Assembly (NCBI RefSeq): GCF_032062135.1
Contig: NC_092859.1
Coordinates: 112,513,073 to 112,577,072 of the forward strand
From: Pyxicephalus adspersus
Taxonomy: Eukaryota; Chordata; Amphibia; Anura; Pyxicephalidae
Reading direction: 5' to 3'
Length of the DNA stretch: 64,000 nucleotides
The position numbers and the translations under genes were made by a program. Shown here piece after piece: positions 21,723 to 34,302 of this stretch (position 1 is its first letter; each line of letters starts with the position of its first letter). The notes under the pieces were generated by a model. That model ran no database searches. It saw only the letters and a list, made by a program, of their open reading frames with translations, and was not told the DNA's origin.

Positions 21723-23667
21723 ATTTTAGCACATCTTGCAAATCTTGTTTCCTGAACAAGAACTCCATATCTTTGGGTGAGGCAGATTTCTTATGGCTGA
21801 CTGCTGTTATCGAAATAGTTTAGGTTAAAAATATGTCTTCCAATTAATAATGCTTGCTAAAAAATGTCAACAACAGTGTTTACTTGTACCTCAGTCTTTA
21901 TTGCCTTAACATACTGTACAGTACTTTTTAGGATTCACAAATAACAAACAGGACTATAACAGCACATATAAATAGATTAAATAACATATATAGCTAAAAT
22001 CTGTTTCAGTAACATCACTTATTCATTGTTATAGATAGCTTTACAATCAAGTTTTTCACTTAAAAACATTTAAAGCAAAAATATGCCATTTTATGACTGT
22101 TTTGTTCTTTCCCCAACGCGTTTTGTGGATCTAGTTCACTTCTTCAGGAGGAAAAATAATTTTTTGAAGCTACAAGAATGCATATACAATGATAATGGTT
22201 AAAAAATAAATAAATAGCATAACATAATATATCGACATTATCCAATTAATATACAACTTACAGTTACAAGAAGCAATCAACCCTATGGGTATATGATCCC
22301 TCAACAATATTAGGATAGGAGACCACACTTTGACATATTTGGCCACTTTTTTGAAAAGATCAGCCCTTGTGAGCAGAGTGGAGCTGGCCTTGCTCGTGCC
22401 TCTTGGTCTCCAATACTTCCAATACTCTGGGAACCACTGTCTCCTCCTAAATACTTCCCTACCCTGCTTAATTCTTAAAGTATTTTCTATACCCCCTGCT
22501 TTTTTACCCTAAGCCTGCTTTGTCTCCCCAATCTGACACCTTTATTAGTATATCAAAGTATTTAAAGTTATTATTTCACAATAATTCTTGACGTTTTTTT
22601 CAGAGTATCATAAACAAACAGATGTCCGTATCTCCCATAATTCCTCTAATTATACACAATCATAGTTGTTGTGAACAGAAAAACGTGTGCTTTCATCTCA
22701 GCCTGCGTAATGTAACTAGCCTTCCTCAGATAACAAGGAAAGGAAAAAATGATGCTATTGTGTTTGTCAGGAATGGGAAATTATTGGAGGTGACAATGAA
22801 ATTTTCCATTTTTCCTTGCAGATCTGTATTAACATACTAATGGGAAATAACTTCCCAACACAGGGAAAGATGCACAAATAAGAGGCTGCAGCCTAAACTA
22901 ACAAACAAAAAACAGTGGTTATGGTTTGCCTGAGGCCCTTTTATTCTTGCTGGCCCCAAAGGGAATAATTAAGAGATGATCAGTTTCCTGTATTGTTGTT
23001 TAAGCTTACAAACGTTAAGCTCCTCAACATGCTGACCATTCTCTGTATTTAAGGTAGGGAGAATGATCTTCTGATGTAAATAACTCGATGTGACCTACAG
23101 GATGAAGCCCATTAGGGCACCAGGACTACTGTCCCCGGAAAGAAGGTGGTAATAGGCTTTATAGCACCCAACAATAGAATTTGTAAGACATCTAACTGAA
23201 GCAGCAACAGAAAACTTTCTTCAGAGACAGAAGCCCAATAGGACCTTGGATGTCAGCCTAAAGACATCTGAGAAAAGGAAATTAGGTACCAGAATCAGGT
23301 CCTGTCTAGGAAACCGCTGCCTTCTGGGAAGTTTAATTCCCTAGACTGCTTTGAAAAACTGATCTTACTTTGATACTGAGCAACCAGTGGATACCAATTA
23401 AGGCTGAAATGCCCAAAATGATTTCAGAGTATTGAAGCCTATATTAGGCACTTGTGAAGAAACAGCTGTGAAGTGATGAGACGAAGCAAAAAAAATTAAG
23501 CTGCTGCCAGATTCAAAAATAAGTGGAAAGGGTTTTGACCACCTGTTGAAAACCAAATCCAAAACCATTAAGCTTTGCTTTCCAATATCCAAGGCTGTCA
23601 GACTAAACTTTTCTGCTGATGGTTGAAGCAATGGCCTTGTGAGAGGAGATCTAGGACAGATACATGA

Positions 23668-24170
23668 TACCCTGTTTCCCCTATAATAAGGCACTGTCCT
23701 ATATTTTTTGGAATGCCAAAATATGCCCTAGGTCTTATTTTCAGGGGGATGTCTTATTTTTCCATGAAGAAGACTACAGTACACATTTATTGTTGAAAAT
23801 CACTCATGATCACTCATGTGCCATTGATTGTCCCCTTCTGATCACTCATGTGCCATTGATTGTCCCCTTTGTGATCACTACCATATGTGCCATTGATTGT
23901 CCCCTTCTGATCACTTACTCACTTTTTTTTGGCTTCTATGGCCGGGTAACAGACTCTGTTAGGGCAGGGATCAGCAGCTTGCTTGTCCTTTCTGGCTTTG
24001 AAGTTACTTTCAGTTTCACTCAGCCAGCATCGAGGAGTCACACAGAGGCACACAGTATCAGGTATCGGAGGATGTCTTATTTGCGGGGGGTGTTTTATTT
24101 TAATTGTTTGAGCAAAAATCAGGGGGTGGCTTATTTGATGGGGATGCCCTATCATCGGGGAAACACGGTA
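23668..24170. mobile_element. MITE with 25-bp terminal inverted repeats, TA borders
   Basis: The left end TACCCTGTTTCCCCTATAAT and the reversed right end TACCGTGTTTCCCCGATGAT are matching inverted ends. The subterminal GTCTTATTTTCAGGGGGATG is mirrored by the AAAATCAGGGGGTGGCTTAT block. TA at both borders suggests a Tc1/mariner-type target. The centre carries the short tandem array at 23800-23920. Confidence 0.75.
23800..23920 (+). repeat. Short minisatellite, unit about 31-36 bp
   Basis: Three copies of TGTGCCATTGATTGTCCCCT are separated by GATCACT-containing spacers, inside the MITE 23668-24170. Confidence 0.85.
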
Positions 24171-24514
24171 GGTGATCTCAAACACTCAGCTGTTTTAGAA
24201 GTGGGTACCACTGACGCTTGGGCCAGGACACAACAGATTTAATTGCTGAAGATAAGAACCACTGGGCTGCTGTCTAAAAAGCTTCCAGATTTATAGATCA
24301 CTTGTTTTTTCTTAGTAGCCCTCAATAGGTAGTCCTCTTGACTGATCAACCTGGGATATAAAAAAAAACTGAAAGATGCGCATGATTGGCCTGTACCCAA
24401 TTCATGCTGCAAGTGATTCTTGCAAGTGATACGTAAGGCATTACCCGTAGCATTATCTTTAAGTGTCTCCTGGAACACTTACTGTTTCAATGACTTAGTG
24501 AACTACACTATACC

Positions 24515-24850
24515 AACGGTCGCCAACCAGTGGTCTGCAAGAAAATTTTGGTGGTCCACGGCTCTGACCGGTGCGCCCCCAAGCGGGCTCAGAAAAACCC
24601 TGGGGGGATGCAGCAGCCAGAGCCGCGGACCTAATCTCCCGTACAGATCCCAGGCTCAGGGAAGTGAGCGGGTTGTCTCTGGACACAACTTGACCACTTT
24701 CCCATCGCACAGCTTGGACCTGCAATGGGAGGGTGGGTGGTTTCTGGCATCATGGCATCACTAAAGGATAGCTTTCTTCCCCTTTGAGTGACACCCAGGT
24801 CGCCGTGCATGCGCGGTCTGGAGCAAGTAAGTTTAGTGGTCTATACTCCT
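24515..24850. mobile_element. hAT-like MITE family B copy
   Basis: It starts CAACGGTCGCCAACCAGTGG, followed by AAAATTTTGGTGGTCCACGG. The body shares GAGCGGGTTGTCTCTGGACA and CTTTGAGTGACACCCAGG with other copies. The right end near GTTTAGTGGTCTAT is degraded. Confidence 0.7.
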
Positions 24851-26299
24851 AGAGGGGGACCCTAAGGCTAGAAGAGAATGATTTCTTGACTTCACTTCTG
24901 TCTATGGAAAAAATGGTTCATTTTTGATCCGATAGGGCTGAAGCTGTCAGAAAATATGTCAGCCCCGTGAACACATGGTATGGTTGGCTACCTACCCTCT
25001 GTGGCTTGGCCGTTCTTTATTAGGGTTATAGTCACATTGAGACATGCTGAGCAACGAGATAGCACAAATAAGCACAAGGCCCCTTATGATGTATATAAAA
25101 AAAAAATGCATCACGCCACAAGACCAACCTAAAGGCTGGTGTTGTATCCCAGAAATTAGACTGGTGCCTTGACCGTCCCTGAAAGACAAAAGGGGTAAAG
25201 CTAAACTAAGTTTTTCTTATCAGCAGATGCATAGCTCACCAGTGAAGCTGAAGGATGCTGTACCATTGACTGACAACCAAGGCAGAGAATCTAAACCAAC
25301 CCTGTATATGAGCTCCCCACCTTCGGGATGAGGTTTTTCAAAGTCGGGATGCAGCTGAGGAACAGAGTGCTGTTTCAGTAGTGGGCATCCCTTTTTTGAC
25401 AGCTCCATAGTTACACATTAGCCATATTATAGTCACACAAGTCAACACATTATACAACATGAGTTGGTGTTACTGGAAGCAGGGTACTGGTCGTTGGGGA
25501 GTCCATGGAGAAAGGAGTCCCAGTAATCATTATAAAAAGATATATGATCTACCCTGCTAACCTCATAGTAGACCCTGAGAGGCAGTGGGGCTCCCCAGCA
25601 GGAGACGTATTAGTGACCATAACTAATAATCCGTAATAATTAATTATTTTTAATTATTAATTAATTATAATCCATAACTAGTAATCCGTGGGGCATTACC
25701 TGAAGAAGTGGACAGCCAGGTATTTACTCCAGCCAGGTAAGTGGAGGAAAACAACTAAATGCTGCTCTTAAGTTAATGAGTTACAGTTCTGCAATAATTC
25801 TGTAAAATAAGTGGTGTATTTTCCCTGTTGGTTTCTAAGCCAAAATTAATATACTCCTCCATTAATATACTATTTTTATGCTATAACTACTAGTTTTCAA
25901 CAGTACAAGTAAATAGAAATATCTTTAAAATGCCCTTTTCACTTATACACTGACAACTGTAAAAAGAAAAACAAAACAATTTTCCTCTATTGGAAGGGAT
26001 TTCTTCTAAATTCCTGTTGTACCATAGAAAGTGGAGATCTCCCTGAAAAGACATAGTAAATGGCAAACATACAGGAGAGATACATCTACATACAACAAAA
26101 CAACACTTTGCAGTAATTCTCTGCACCTGTGCTTTTATAACATTGCTGTATCAGCAACCCCAATGCAGTTTTAGTAGCAGAAGTCCCACAGATAACAAAA
26201 AGACAATATTTGAATCTAAGATTTTATAAATGTGAATGTTACTGTAAAAGCAGAAAGAAAAACCCAAGCACCACAGTGTACTAATAGTGCTACAATGCA

Positions 26300-26525
26300 G
26301 GAAGTGAGTCCTGACAAGTGTGGGCAGTGTCCTTCCAGCTCAGGAGCCTCAGTCTGATTCTTCTTCCGGGTGAGCTTTCACTTTCTTTTCTTGTTTTCCT
26401 TTGCCAGGAATCACTTCCGGGGCAGTCGGGTTCCTCCCCTTCTCCAGGACTGTGTGGCTGTGAAGCGTCAGACATTTTCTGGGTCTGTGTCCTGTGCTAT
26501 AAAGCTTTGGAGGAGAGTCTAGAAG
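26300..26525 (+). promoter_or_regulatory. Putative TASOR2 promoter / noncoding first exon
   Basis: The only CpG-richer block between ASB13 and the TASOR2 coding exons, extending to about 26900. It has ETS-type sites (ATCACTTCCGGGGC near 26410 and CTTCTTCCGGG near 26360). A good donor, TCTAGAAG|GTGAGC, ends at 26525 and could close a first exon. Placing the transcription start here is inference; no coding start was found in it. Confidence 0.45.
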
Positions 26526-26974
26526 GTGAGCACAGAGCTTTACAGGCTTCCTTCACATTCCCTCTCAGTTGTCTTGGGGATTCCTCACTCTTTCCCCCTG
26601 CTCGGGATTGTTCTAGTAGTTTGTACTTTGCTTTTATGTGACGCTTTTCCAGGAGGGGGTGTTAGGAGCCAGTGACAATTCGGGCCCCGTGTTACCGTGT
26701 GGAGGCAGAGGGGCCTGTGATGTGAGGGGGCAGCCGGGGTGGCAGTGTGTGAGGGGGGAGGCTGTGTGCCAGGCTGGAGGTAGCCAGCTGTGTATTCAAT
26801 TCCCCATCCACTTCCCGTCTGTGAGATTGTGCAACAAGGGCTGCTCAGTGTGGGCTATACAGTATGGTGCTACGTGTGTTGGGCTTCCATTTCCCGAATA
26901 CACCGGATGAAATCCTCTACCACGTCATATTCTCTATATCAAGCCCTATCCTTTCCTGGTTCATAACCATAAAT

Positions 26975-28490
26975 CTTTCCTACTTGGTACCTAACTCCAA
27001 CCTCCCCACATCTGGACATATGCACCAACTCGTACCAGGTGCCTGACCCCATCACCCTTGTGTCTGGATCCCAACTCCTACAGGGTGCCTGACCCCAACA
27101 CCATTCTGTCCGGTACCTAACCCCTACAAGGTGTCTNNNNNNNNNNNNNNNNNNNNNNNNNNNNNNNNNNNNNNNNNNNNNNNNNNNNNNNNNNNNNNNN
27201 NNNNNNNNNNNNNNNNNNNNNNNNNNNNNNNNNNNNNNNNNNNNNNNNNNNNNNNNNNNNNNNNNNNNNNNNNNNNNNNNNNNNNNNNNNNNNNNNNNNN
27301 NNNNNNNNNNNNNNNNNNNNNNNNNNNNNNNNNNNNNNNNNNNNNNNNNNNNNNNNNNNNNNNNNNNNNNNNNNNNNNNNNNNNNNNNNNNNNNNNNNNN
27401 NNNNNNNNNNNNNNNNNNNNNNNNNNNNNNNNNNNNNNNNNNNNNNNNNNNNNNNNNNNNNNNNNNNNNNNNNNNNNNNNNNNNNNNNNNNNNNNNNNNN
27501 NNNNNNNNNNNNNNNNNNNNNNNNNNNNNNNNNNNNNNNNNNNNNNNNNNNNNNNNNNNNNNNNNNNNNNNNNNNNNNNNNNNNNNNNNNNNNNNNNNNN
27601 NNNNNNNNNNNNNNNNNNNNNNNNNNNNNNNNNNNNNNNNNNNNNNNNNNNNNNNNNNNNNNNNNNNNNNNNNNNNNNNNNNNNNNNNNNNNNNNNNNNN
27701 NNNNNNNNNNNNNNNNNNNNNNNNNNNNNNNNNNNNNNNNNNNNNNNNNNNNNNNNNNNNNNNNNNNNNNNNNNNNNNNNNNNNNNNNNNNNNNNNNNNN
27801 NNNNNNNNNNNNNNNNNNNNNNNNNNNNNNNNNNNNNNNNNNNNNNNNNNNNNNNNNNNNNNNNNNNNNNNNNNNNNNNNNNNNNNNNNNNNNNNNNNNN
27901 NNNNNNNNNNNNNNNNNNNNNNNNNNNNNNNNNNNNNNNACCCCAACACCCTTGTGTCTGGATCCCAACTCCTACCGGGTCCCTAACCCCAACACCCTTG
28001 TGTCTGGATCCCAACTCCTACCGGGTTTCTAACCCCAACACACTTGTGTCTGGATCTCAACTGCTACTGAGTTCCTAACCCCTACTGGGTGCCAGACCCC
28101 AACACCCTTGTGTTTGGATCCTAACTCCTACAGGGTGCCTGACCCCAGCACCCTTCTGTCTGGATCCTAACCCCCACCAGATGCTTAATCCCAACACCTT
28201 TCTGTCTAGTTCCCAACTCCTACCAGATGCCTTACCTCAACACCTTTCTGTCTGGATCCTAACCCCTACCAGATCCCTACCCATCTGCTTGGTTCCCAAA
28301 TCCTACCAGGTGCCTGATCTTAACACCTTTCTCTCTGGATCCTAACCCCAACACCCTTCTGTCTGGTTCCCGACCCCTGCCAGGTGCCCAACATCCTTCT
28401 GTCTGGTTCTCAACCGCTAGTTGGTTCCCAACCCTAACACCCTTGTGTCTGGATCCCTGATCCCAACTCCTACTAGGTGCGTAATCCCAA
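26975..28490 (+). repeat. 46-bp minisatellite interrupted by an assembly gap
   Basis: Units begin CCCCAACACCCTTGTGTCTG, followed by GATCCCAACTCCTAC. The distance 27941 to 27987 is exactly 46. Units become divergent toward both edges. Ns fill 27137-27939 (803 bases), with repeat units on both sides, so the true copy number is unknown. Confidence 0.95.
27137..27939. other. Assembly gap (803 N)
   Basis: A run of undetermined bases inside the minisatellite. Long open frames across it are artefacts of translating N. Confidence 0.99.
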
Positions 28491-29582
28491 TTTTAGGACA
28501 TATTTTTGGCAGGAATTTCTCATTTACTTGCTGTTCCATATTATTAATATTATTATTTTTTTATTTTATTTTTTTACATTCAAACTTCTTATACTCCCTC
28601 TAGTGGTCATTTGTTACGAAATGCAATTATCACATCTTGCTCAAGTAGCAGTTTTATCTTTATTAAAAACTAATCCTAACCCATGGTTCCTGGTCTTTGA
28701 GAGTTTCTGTGACTGTTCAGATATCACATCAAAGGTACCTGGTTGCTGACTAGTTCTCTTTAAGCGAGTTTGTAGTCATGCAATGGTCATATAAGCATTT
28801 GCAGTTTCTTAATTGGGGAAAATGAGTGGCACCCCGCTGTTCTCTTCTCCATTGACGTATATAGCAGTTGTTCATGCATCTGTCAGGGGGGATCCTTACA
28901 TGATATTGGGTGACCACTCTACACATGTCATATTCTCAACTGAGAATCAACTACATACAAATACAATCCTATCAGTATGTGTTAATCTTTGTAAAATATT
29001 TCTATGTATAAAAGCCAATGATGTGATTATTATATGTGCATGCTCTGCTCAATAGTTTACTGCTCCTCCCCACACTGCAAATCTATGAGACTGACCACCA
29101 ACTGGAAACAGGTCCTTGTGGGACTGATAACTTTCTTTTTTTTCTTTTAATTGAAAGTATTTTTTAAAAAATTCTTGCAGGTAGACAAGGAAAAATGCAC
29201 TGGGAGATATTGGGAGGAAAACTGAAATATAGTCTAAGTTTGGACTTGTATGTGTCAAAATTTGAATATTTACATCCTAAGGTAGACATGTACCTTAAAT
29301 AATTAATTAATTAATTACATGGTGACAAAAAAAAACTTGAAGATTGAAACATAAATTAGATTGGAATGTTCCTCTGTTGTTCCAAATTTGTAGTGACAAC
29401 AAATGTATGATGTATGAAAGAAACAGGGAAAGTAGGGGAGTTTGGGAAGCAGGGTATCAAAACATAAAATTTGTCTGACGTCAAGAGTGTATATTGGGGT
29501 TAATTTGTGGATATGTCACAAAGGGCCCATCCTTCATGAAACTTGTGTAGTATATTATGTGATCCAGCAGTGAGCATCCCCA

Positions 29583-29735
29583 TTAAATGGGAACTAAACC
29601 CTGTCTTACTCACCTGTCCCCATTCCCTCGCAGGGTGCTGCCATCTCCTGCTTTGTTTGCTTCCTCTTTGCGATCATTGGGCATCTTGATTGGCTGGGCT
29701 GGGATGTCGTAACTCCCACACAACAATGTTAAAAA
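29583..29735 (-). mobile_element. MITE family A fragment
   Basis: GGGAACTAAACCCTGTCTTA, CTCACCTGTCCCCATTCC and ATTGGCTGGGCTGGGATGTC with CGTAACTCCCACACAA match the left and middle of family A. Confidence 0.65.
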
Positions 29736-30370
29736 CCACCACCAATATGAGAAAAAATAAAATATTCTGCAAAAGGGGGCTTTAAAAATGACTACATGAT
29801 AACCATGCTCCTCAAACCTAATGTTTTTCCAATGTAATCCTGCCAATTCTGGTTCTATTATAGAATATAGTCAATCAATCCAAAAATGAGATTTTAAATA
29901 AAATTTAGTTTTAATGGGCTGGGTCAGGAAACCCACGATATTCAGGTCCTAATTCCTGACAATATTTCTGTCCACCTAGGAGCTGTGGGTGTTCCAGCTT
30001 GTGTTCTATATTCTGGAATATAAAATAAATCCTAATAACCACAACGGCTAATGTGCAGATCCAAAAGTAGGAAGATCACACCTGGAGAGTCCCCAGTGAA
30101 TAGAAGAAATTCCCATGTGGTCTCTAGCATTAATTTCAGCTTTGGGTAGACTGGTCCTTTAATTATATTGTGTTTTCACAGTATAATACATTAATCTTGA
30201 GACTTGACATCCTTATAGCAGTTGTTCTTCTATTGTGGAGGAATGTGATCATATTTGATTACATATCTGTACAGCATTTTCCCCTTGTGTAATTTGTAAT
30301 GTGACAGCTGCTTTAGAGTCATTTTGAGAGTTCTATAGATAGTTCATTTCTTTCTCCCTTTTCTGTATAG

Positions 30371-30455
30371 TGGACCCTCCGTTATTTAGTGTGTTCTGTG
30401 GAGAGGACAAATAGGAGGCACCTTGCTGCGAGGGCTTCTGTAGTCCATGTTAGCA
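30371..30455 (+). other. Unassigned exon-like segment A
   Basis: A pyrimidine-rich acceptor (CTCCCTTTTCTGTATAG) and a good donor (GCA|GTAAGT) flank 85 bases that are open in one frame only, leaving one base over. That phase would fit the firm TASOR2 exon at 36466. No family resemblance was recognised, so it may be chance or noncoding. Confidence 0.2.
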
Positions 30456-31919
30456 GTAAGTTGTTTTGGAATTGGCCAAGCCAGATCACTAATGACATTG
30501 CGGAGCACCTGTACTGCCGGAACAAACTACAGCAAAGAGAAACTCTTAAATATGTAGCTTTAACTTATAATCTGTGTAGCAGCTTGCCTAATAACCTCTA
30601 ACGTATAGCAATTGTGTACTGCTCTGACAAATGAATGCTTTGTGTTTGTTGAAGGAGAAACAAGAAAAGGAGGGACTTCATATCTGAGATGCTTTGATGA
30701 AGAACAGCTTGTCATAGGTTGTCGTAGTTTTGGTGAAAAAGGAAATGTGTACAGATGGGACGGAGGACAAGGTCTTCTGCTGCCAGTGTTAGTTTTCAGA
30801 ACCAGTTCCATGATCTTAATAAATATTACCAAGTCTGCACAATCTGTGTCAGCATGGCCACTTGTAGTTTCTCCCAAGAGTGCGTGTTACAGTGCAGACA
30901 CATCCAAGAAACAGGAACAGAGTATTGTCACTTTATATTAGAAAGTGCCTGAAGAAGAGCCATTATGGTGGGATAACCGGGTATAAGTTGATTGACATTT
31001 GCAAACTTAGTCTAATTGAACCTAATTTTTAATCAGCTCAATACATTTTAGATGCTTTAAAACAAAATGTGTCTTACACTGTGTGTCCTTTTAAAAAGCA
31101 GCCAGAGACTGATAGTCCTAAAGCCCAACCCCATGCTACTCACTTCCCGGAGGCCATAACTCCAAACATACTCAAAATAGAACCTAATTGGCAAATATAT
31201 ATCTTAATCACAGGTAAACCTGCACTAAAATTACAGTTACAAAGATACGTGTAAAATGTTTCTGATTAGAAAAAAAGTAATAAGAAAATATGGCAAGAAA
31301 CTGACCTTACCCAGTGAGGAATGGGGAAAAAAGAGGGTCCACAGCTGATGGTGATGATGTTTTAGTATCCCTTACTAATTTGAAAGAAAATATTTGTATG
31401 CATTATTTTTGCTATCTGGGCGCATGCCCTCTTCGGAGGCTATGCAGTCATTCCAGTTACTATAGATTTACCTTGTTACTGCCACCTTGTGATGATGACA
31501 TTTATAACACAATATACTTAGAAGAATAGTGTAGAATTTCATTTTTATGTTTTGAGGCTGGGCAGGTGAAATACAAGCTGGGGTGGCAATCTTACTTCCA
31601 TAGCACTCAATTTTTTTTCTTTGTTGTCATGTCACTGCTACCTGCACCTATCGGTGACTAGGAGGATTGGGTAGAGATGGATATAAAGATTTACAAATTA
31701 CATTTGAATAAAAAAGTTGGATCATCATTTCCAGTAACAGAGCTTGCTAGAGACCTTGAGATTGTGATGGTTGTGTTGTTCAAAAGTTCAAAGGATAAGC
31801 GTACCTTCACCTATCTGTAATATCCCTCTCTCTCTCAACACTGACCTAACCCACACACAGCACCTCGCCACTTACTGAGATTCAAGCATCAATCCGTTGA
31901 TTGTTTACATATTCTTGAA

Positions 31920-32340
31920 GATTTGCTGCCTGGAAAGCACAGCCCGATTGTAAACTATGTAGACACTGGGAGTGGTCTGTACAATGGGGGAGGTTTTGGA
32001 ATACTTGTTGCAGATGGAGGGTGATTGATGTGGAACTCAGTTCAACAACAAACTCAACAGGTTTGTTTGCAGGTACAGGAGCACGGTGGATGCTCTTGTG
32101 GTTTCATGGGATCAGTTTACCCTGGTCTATACTGTTCTGTCCCTAAAACTTCCTTTCCTGTGCTAAAGGATTGAGCTGAAAGGCATTCCAGTGATCTTCA
32201 TTGCTCCTAACTTGCCCAGACATAAATGGTATGCTGACATGTTAAGAATACTAGCGGACTAATTGGCCACATTGCTTCGCAGTCACTGGCTTTATTTGCA
32301 TAAAGTTTGAAGTTTAGGTTCACAAGATCTATCAGCAGAC
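31920..32340 (+). mobile_element. DIRS/Ty3-like retrotransposon remnant
   Basis: The broken reading includes RYRSTVDALVVSWDQFTL, then PVIFIAPNLPRHKWYADM. This resembles the region after the reverse transcriptase (RNase H end) of DIRS-like elements, where phrases of the type DALxxxW and VILIAPxWPRRxWY are usual. Frameshifts and stops interrupt it; no ends were found. Confidence 0.6.
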
Positions 32341-33084
32341 AGATGAAAAACTTTATTTGGTGGCAGTGTCAAGGATTACACCCAAGGAATTTCTCCATGG
32401 GACAAAATCTGTCCTTCCTGCAGCTGGGTCTGAATCAGTGGATTGAGGATAGCTCACTTAGGGTTCTTTGTGGCTGCTGCTGTGGGCCTGGTAGCGGCAG
32501 ACTGCACTGCTGGGCAACGCATGTGGCTGCGACACAAATCTTCAAACAACCATGCAGCTAAAAGCAACTTGGCACAGTGTTTTTCCACATCCGCCTTCAA
32601 AAATAGTTCCCAACTTCTCTCATTCACTTGAATAAAAGAAGTTAGGATCACAATTGAGCCTATGGCAGAGCACTACTGCTCACTTTAGATCTGAAACGGC
32701 CCTTCCTGCTTGTTCAGAGTTAATACATACATTTCCATAGTCTGATACAGTTTCACAATATGGTGTTAGGTGCTGACTGTTTCTTCTCATACTGAATCTT
32801 TGTTAAGTTGTGTATTTCTATAGCATTTTTTCAAATGGCCCATCTATGGATTATATTTTGGAAATAGCAGGTCTTGTCTTGTCCTTTACTCACCTTGTTT
32901 GGCTAAATCATACTGCAGTTTTCTTCTTCCAATATGTTTGTACGTGTGTATGTTCATATATACAATGTACATACACACCAGGTTTATGTCTTAGAAAGAT
33001 GGCCATGTAACATTTTCATTGGTTACTTAATAATTCAGATTGATTGAGAGTGTATTATGGATTTGATGTGCTCCATTTTTGCAG

Positions 33085-33158
33085 CTGGTGGAGGTGTACG
33101 TTGAGGTTTTCTATGCAGTCAAGATAGTCTGGCAAATCATACATCAATTAATGAAGAG
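33085..33158 (+). other. Unassigned exon-like segment B
   Basis: A strong acceptor (CTCCATTTTTGCAG) and donor (GAG|GTAAGT) flank 74 bases. One frame is open (LVEVYVEVFYAV); the others contain stops. None of the three phases joins cleanly to the next candidates. It could be a 5' UTR exon of TASOR2. Confidence 0.25.
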
Positions 33159-33289
33159 GTAAGTTCTCCAGATGAGCAATATAAATGAACATTTTCTACT
33201 GTCTTGCTCTCAGAGATGTTCTGCTAACATCTGTGCTTTGATCACTTTATCAGCCTTTACATTACGGCCATTACAAATAGAGTGGCTTC

Positions 33290-34302
33290 AGAAAATATTC
33301 AGACCTTCACATTTCCACTTTCATTATGTTGCAGCCTGATGCTAGAATCATTTAAATTCTTTTTTTTTCCCATTAATCTACACCCATAATGAATAAGTGA
33401 AAACATAATTTGAGACCATTTTGTACATTTAACACTTGAAATTTAGCTCATGTGCCTCCTGTTTCTCTTGATCATTGCTGGGATGTTTCTGCACATTGAA
33501 TGGAGGAGTCTACCAGTGGTAATAAAAAATTACCAATAAAAAATAAATTGATTGGACATGATTTGGAAAGTCACACGTCTCTCTATAGAAGGTCTCCGCT
33601 GACAATGGATATCAGATCAAAAGCCAGGCCATGAGGTCAAAGAAACTGCCTGCAGAGAGAGACAAGACTGGTAAAAAGCACAAATCTGGCAAAGGTTACA
33701 AAAAAAAAATTCTACATTGAAGGTTCCCAAAACCACAGTGGCCTCCATAATCCTCAAATGGAGGAAGTTTAGCACAACCAGGACTCTTCCAAGAGCTGGT
33801 CACACTGAGCAATGGAGGGAGAAGGGTTTCAGTGAGAGAGGGGTACAAGAACTGGATGGTCACTTTGACTGAGCTCCTGTGTGAAGATGGAACTAAATTC
33901 CACAACAACCATGTCTGGAGCCCTCCACGATCTGGGCTTTATGGCAGATTGGCTGGACGGAAGCCTCTTCTCAGTGCAAAACACATGAAAGTCTACTGGG
34001 TGTTTGCAGAAAAGCACCTAAAGGACTCTCAGACTGTGAGGAGCAAAATTCTCCCAATCTGAGAGTGCAAAGCTTGTTTTATCATATCCAAAAAGACTTG
34101 AGGCTGTAATTACTCTCAAAGGTCCTTTAACTAAGTAAAGGGTCAGAATACGTGTGTAAATGTGATATTATGAATAGTTTATTTTTAATAAATTGTCTGA
34201 AATTCTGTTTTCACTTTGTCATTATTGGGTACTGAGTGTAGATTGAGAAAAAAGACATAAGATAGAAATATATAAGTGAAGGGGGTCTGAAGATTTTCTG
34301 TG
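33290..34302 (+). mobile_element. Tc1-like transposon, internally deleted
   Basis: The left end AGTGGCTTCAGAAAATATTC and the right-end GGGGTCTGAAGATTTTCTG are the inverted ends of a Tc1-like family. Between them lies a shortened transposase relic (separate entry). About 1 kb remains of an expected 1.6 kb. Confidence 0.85.
33631..34062 (+). pseudogene. Tc1-like transposase pseudogene (DNA-binding half)
   Basis: It starts ATGAGGTCAAAGAAACTGCC (MRSKKLPAE). Later frames give KVPKTTVASIILKWRKF (the paired-like helix-turn-helix) and SGLYGRLAGRKPLLSAKHMK. Several frameshifts separate these. The relic stops after KDSQTVRSKILP, just where the catalytic DDE domain (SDETK...) should begin, so transposition activity is lost. 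Known of the family: the N-terminal half binds the inverted repeats and the C-terminal half cuts DNA. Confidence 0.85.

Larger units (their letters stand above)
14471..26300. other. Intergenic spacer between ASB13 and TASOR2
   Basis: About 12 kb between the divergent genes. Repeats are listed separately. Stretches 16764-18427, 18766-19250, 21722-23667 and 24850-26290 show no gene that I can support; 22110-22160 has an AACGCGTTTTGTGGATCTAG motif of the sort found in dispersed amphibian repeats. Small open frames here look like chance. Confidence 0.55.

Noticed and set aside
23800..23920. CRISPR-like array
   Set aside because: Only three units with near-identical spacers in a vertebrate MITE; this is a small tandem repeat.
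26318..26641. 107-codon open frame in the CpG-rich block as a TASOR2 start
   Set aside because: The sequence is not TASOR-like, and a good donor at 26526 cuts through it; a noncoding first exon fits better.
26939..28078. Open frames of 280-336 codons on both strands
   Set aside because: They run through the 803-base N gap, so almost all residues are undefined; the flanks are minisatellite.
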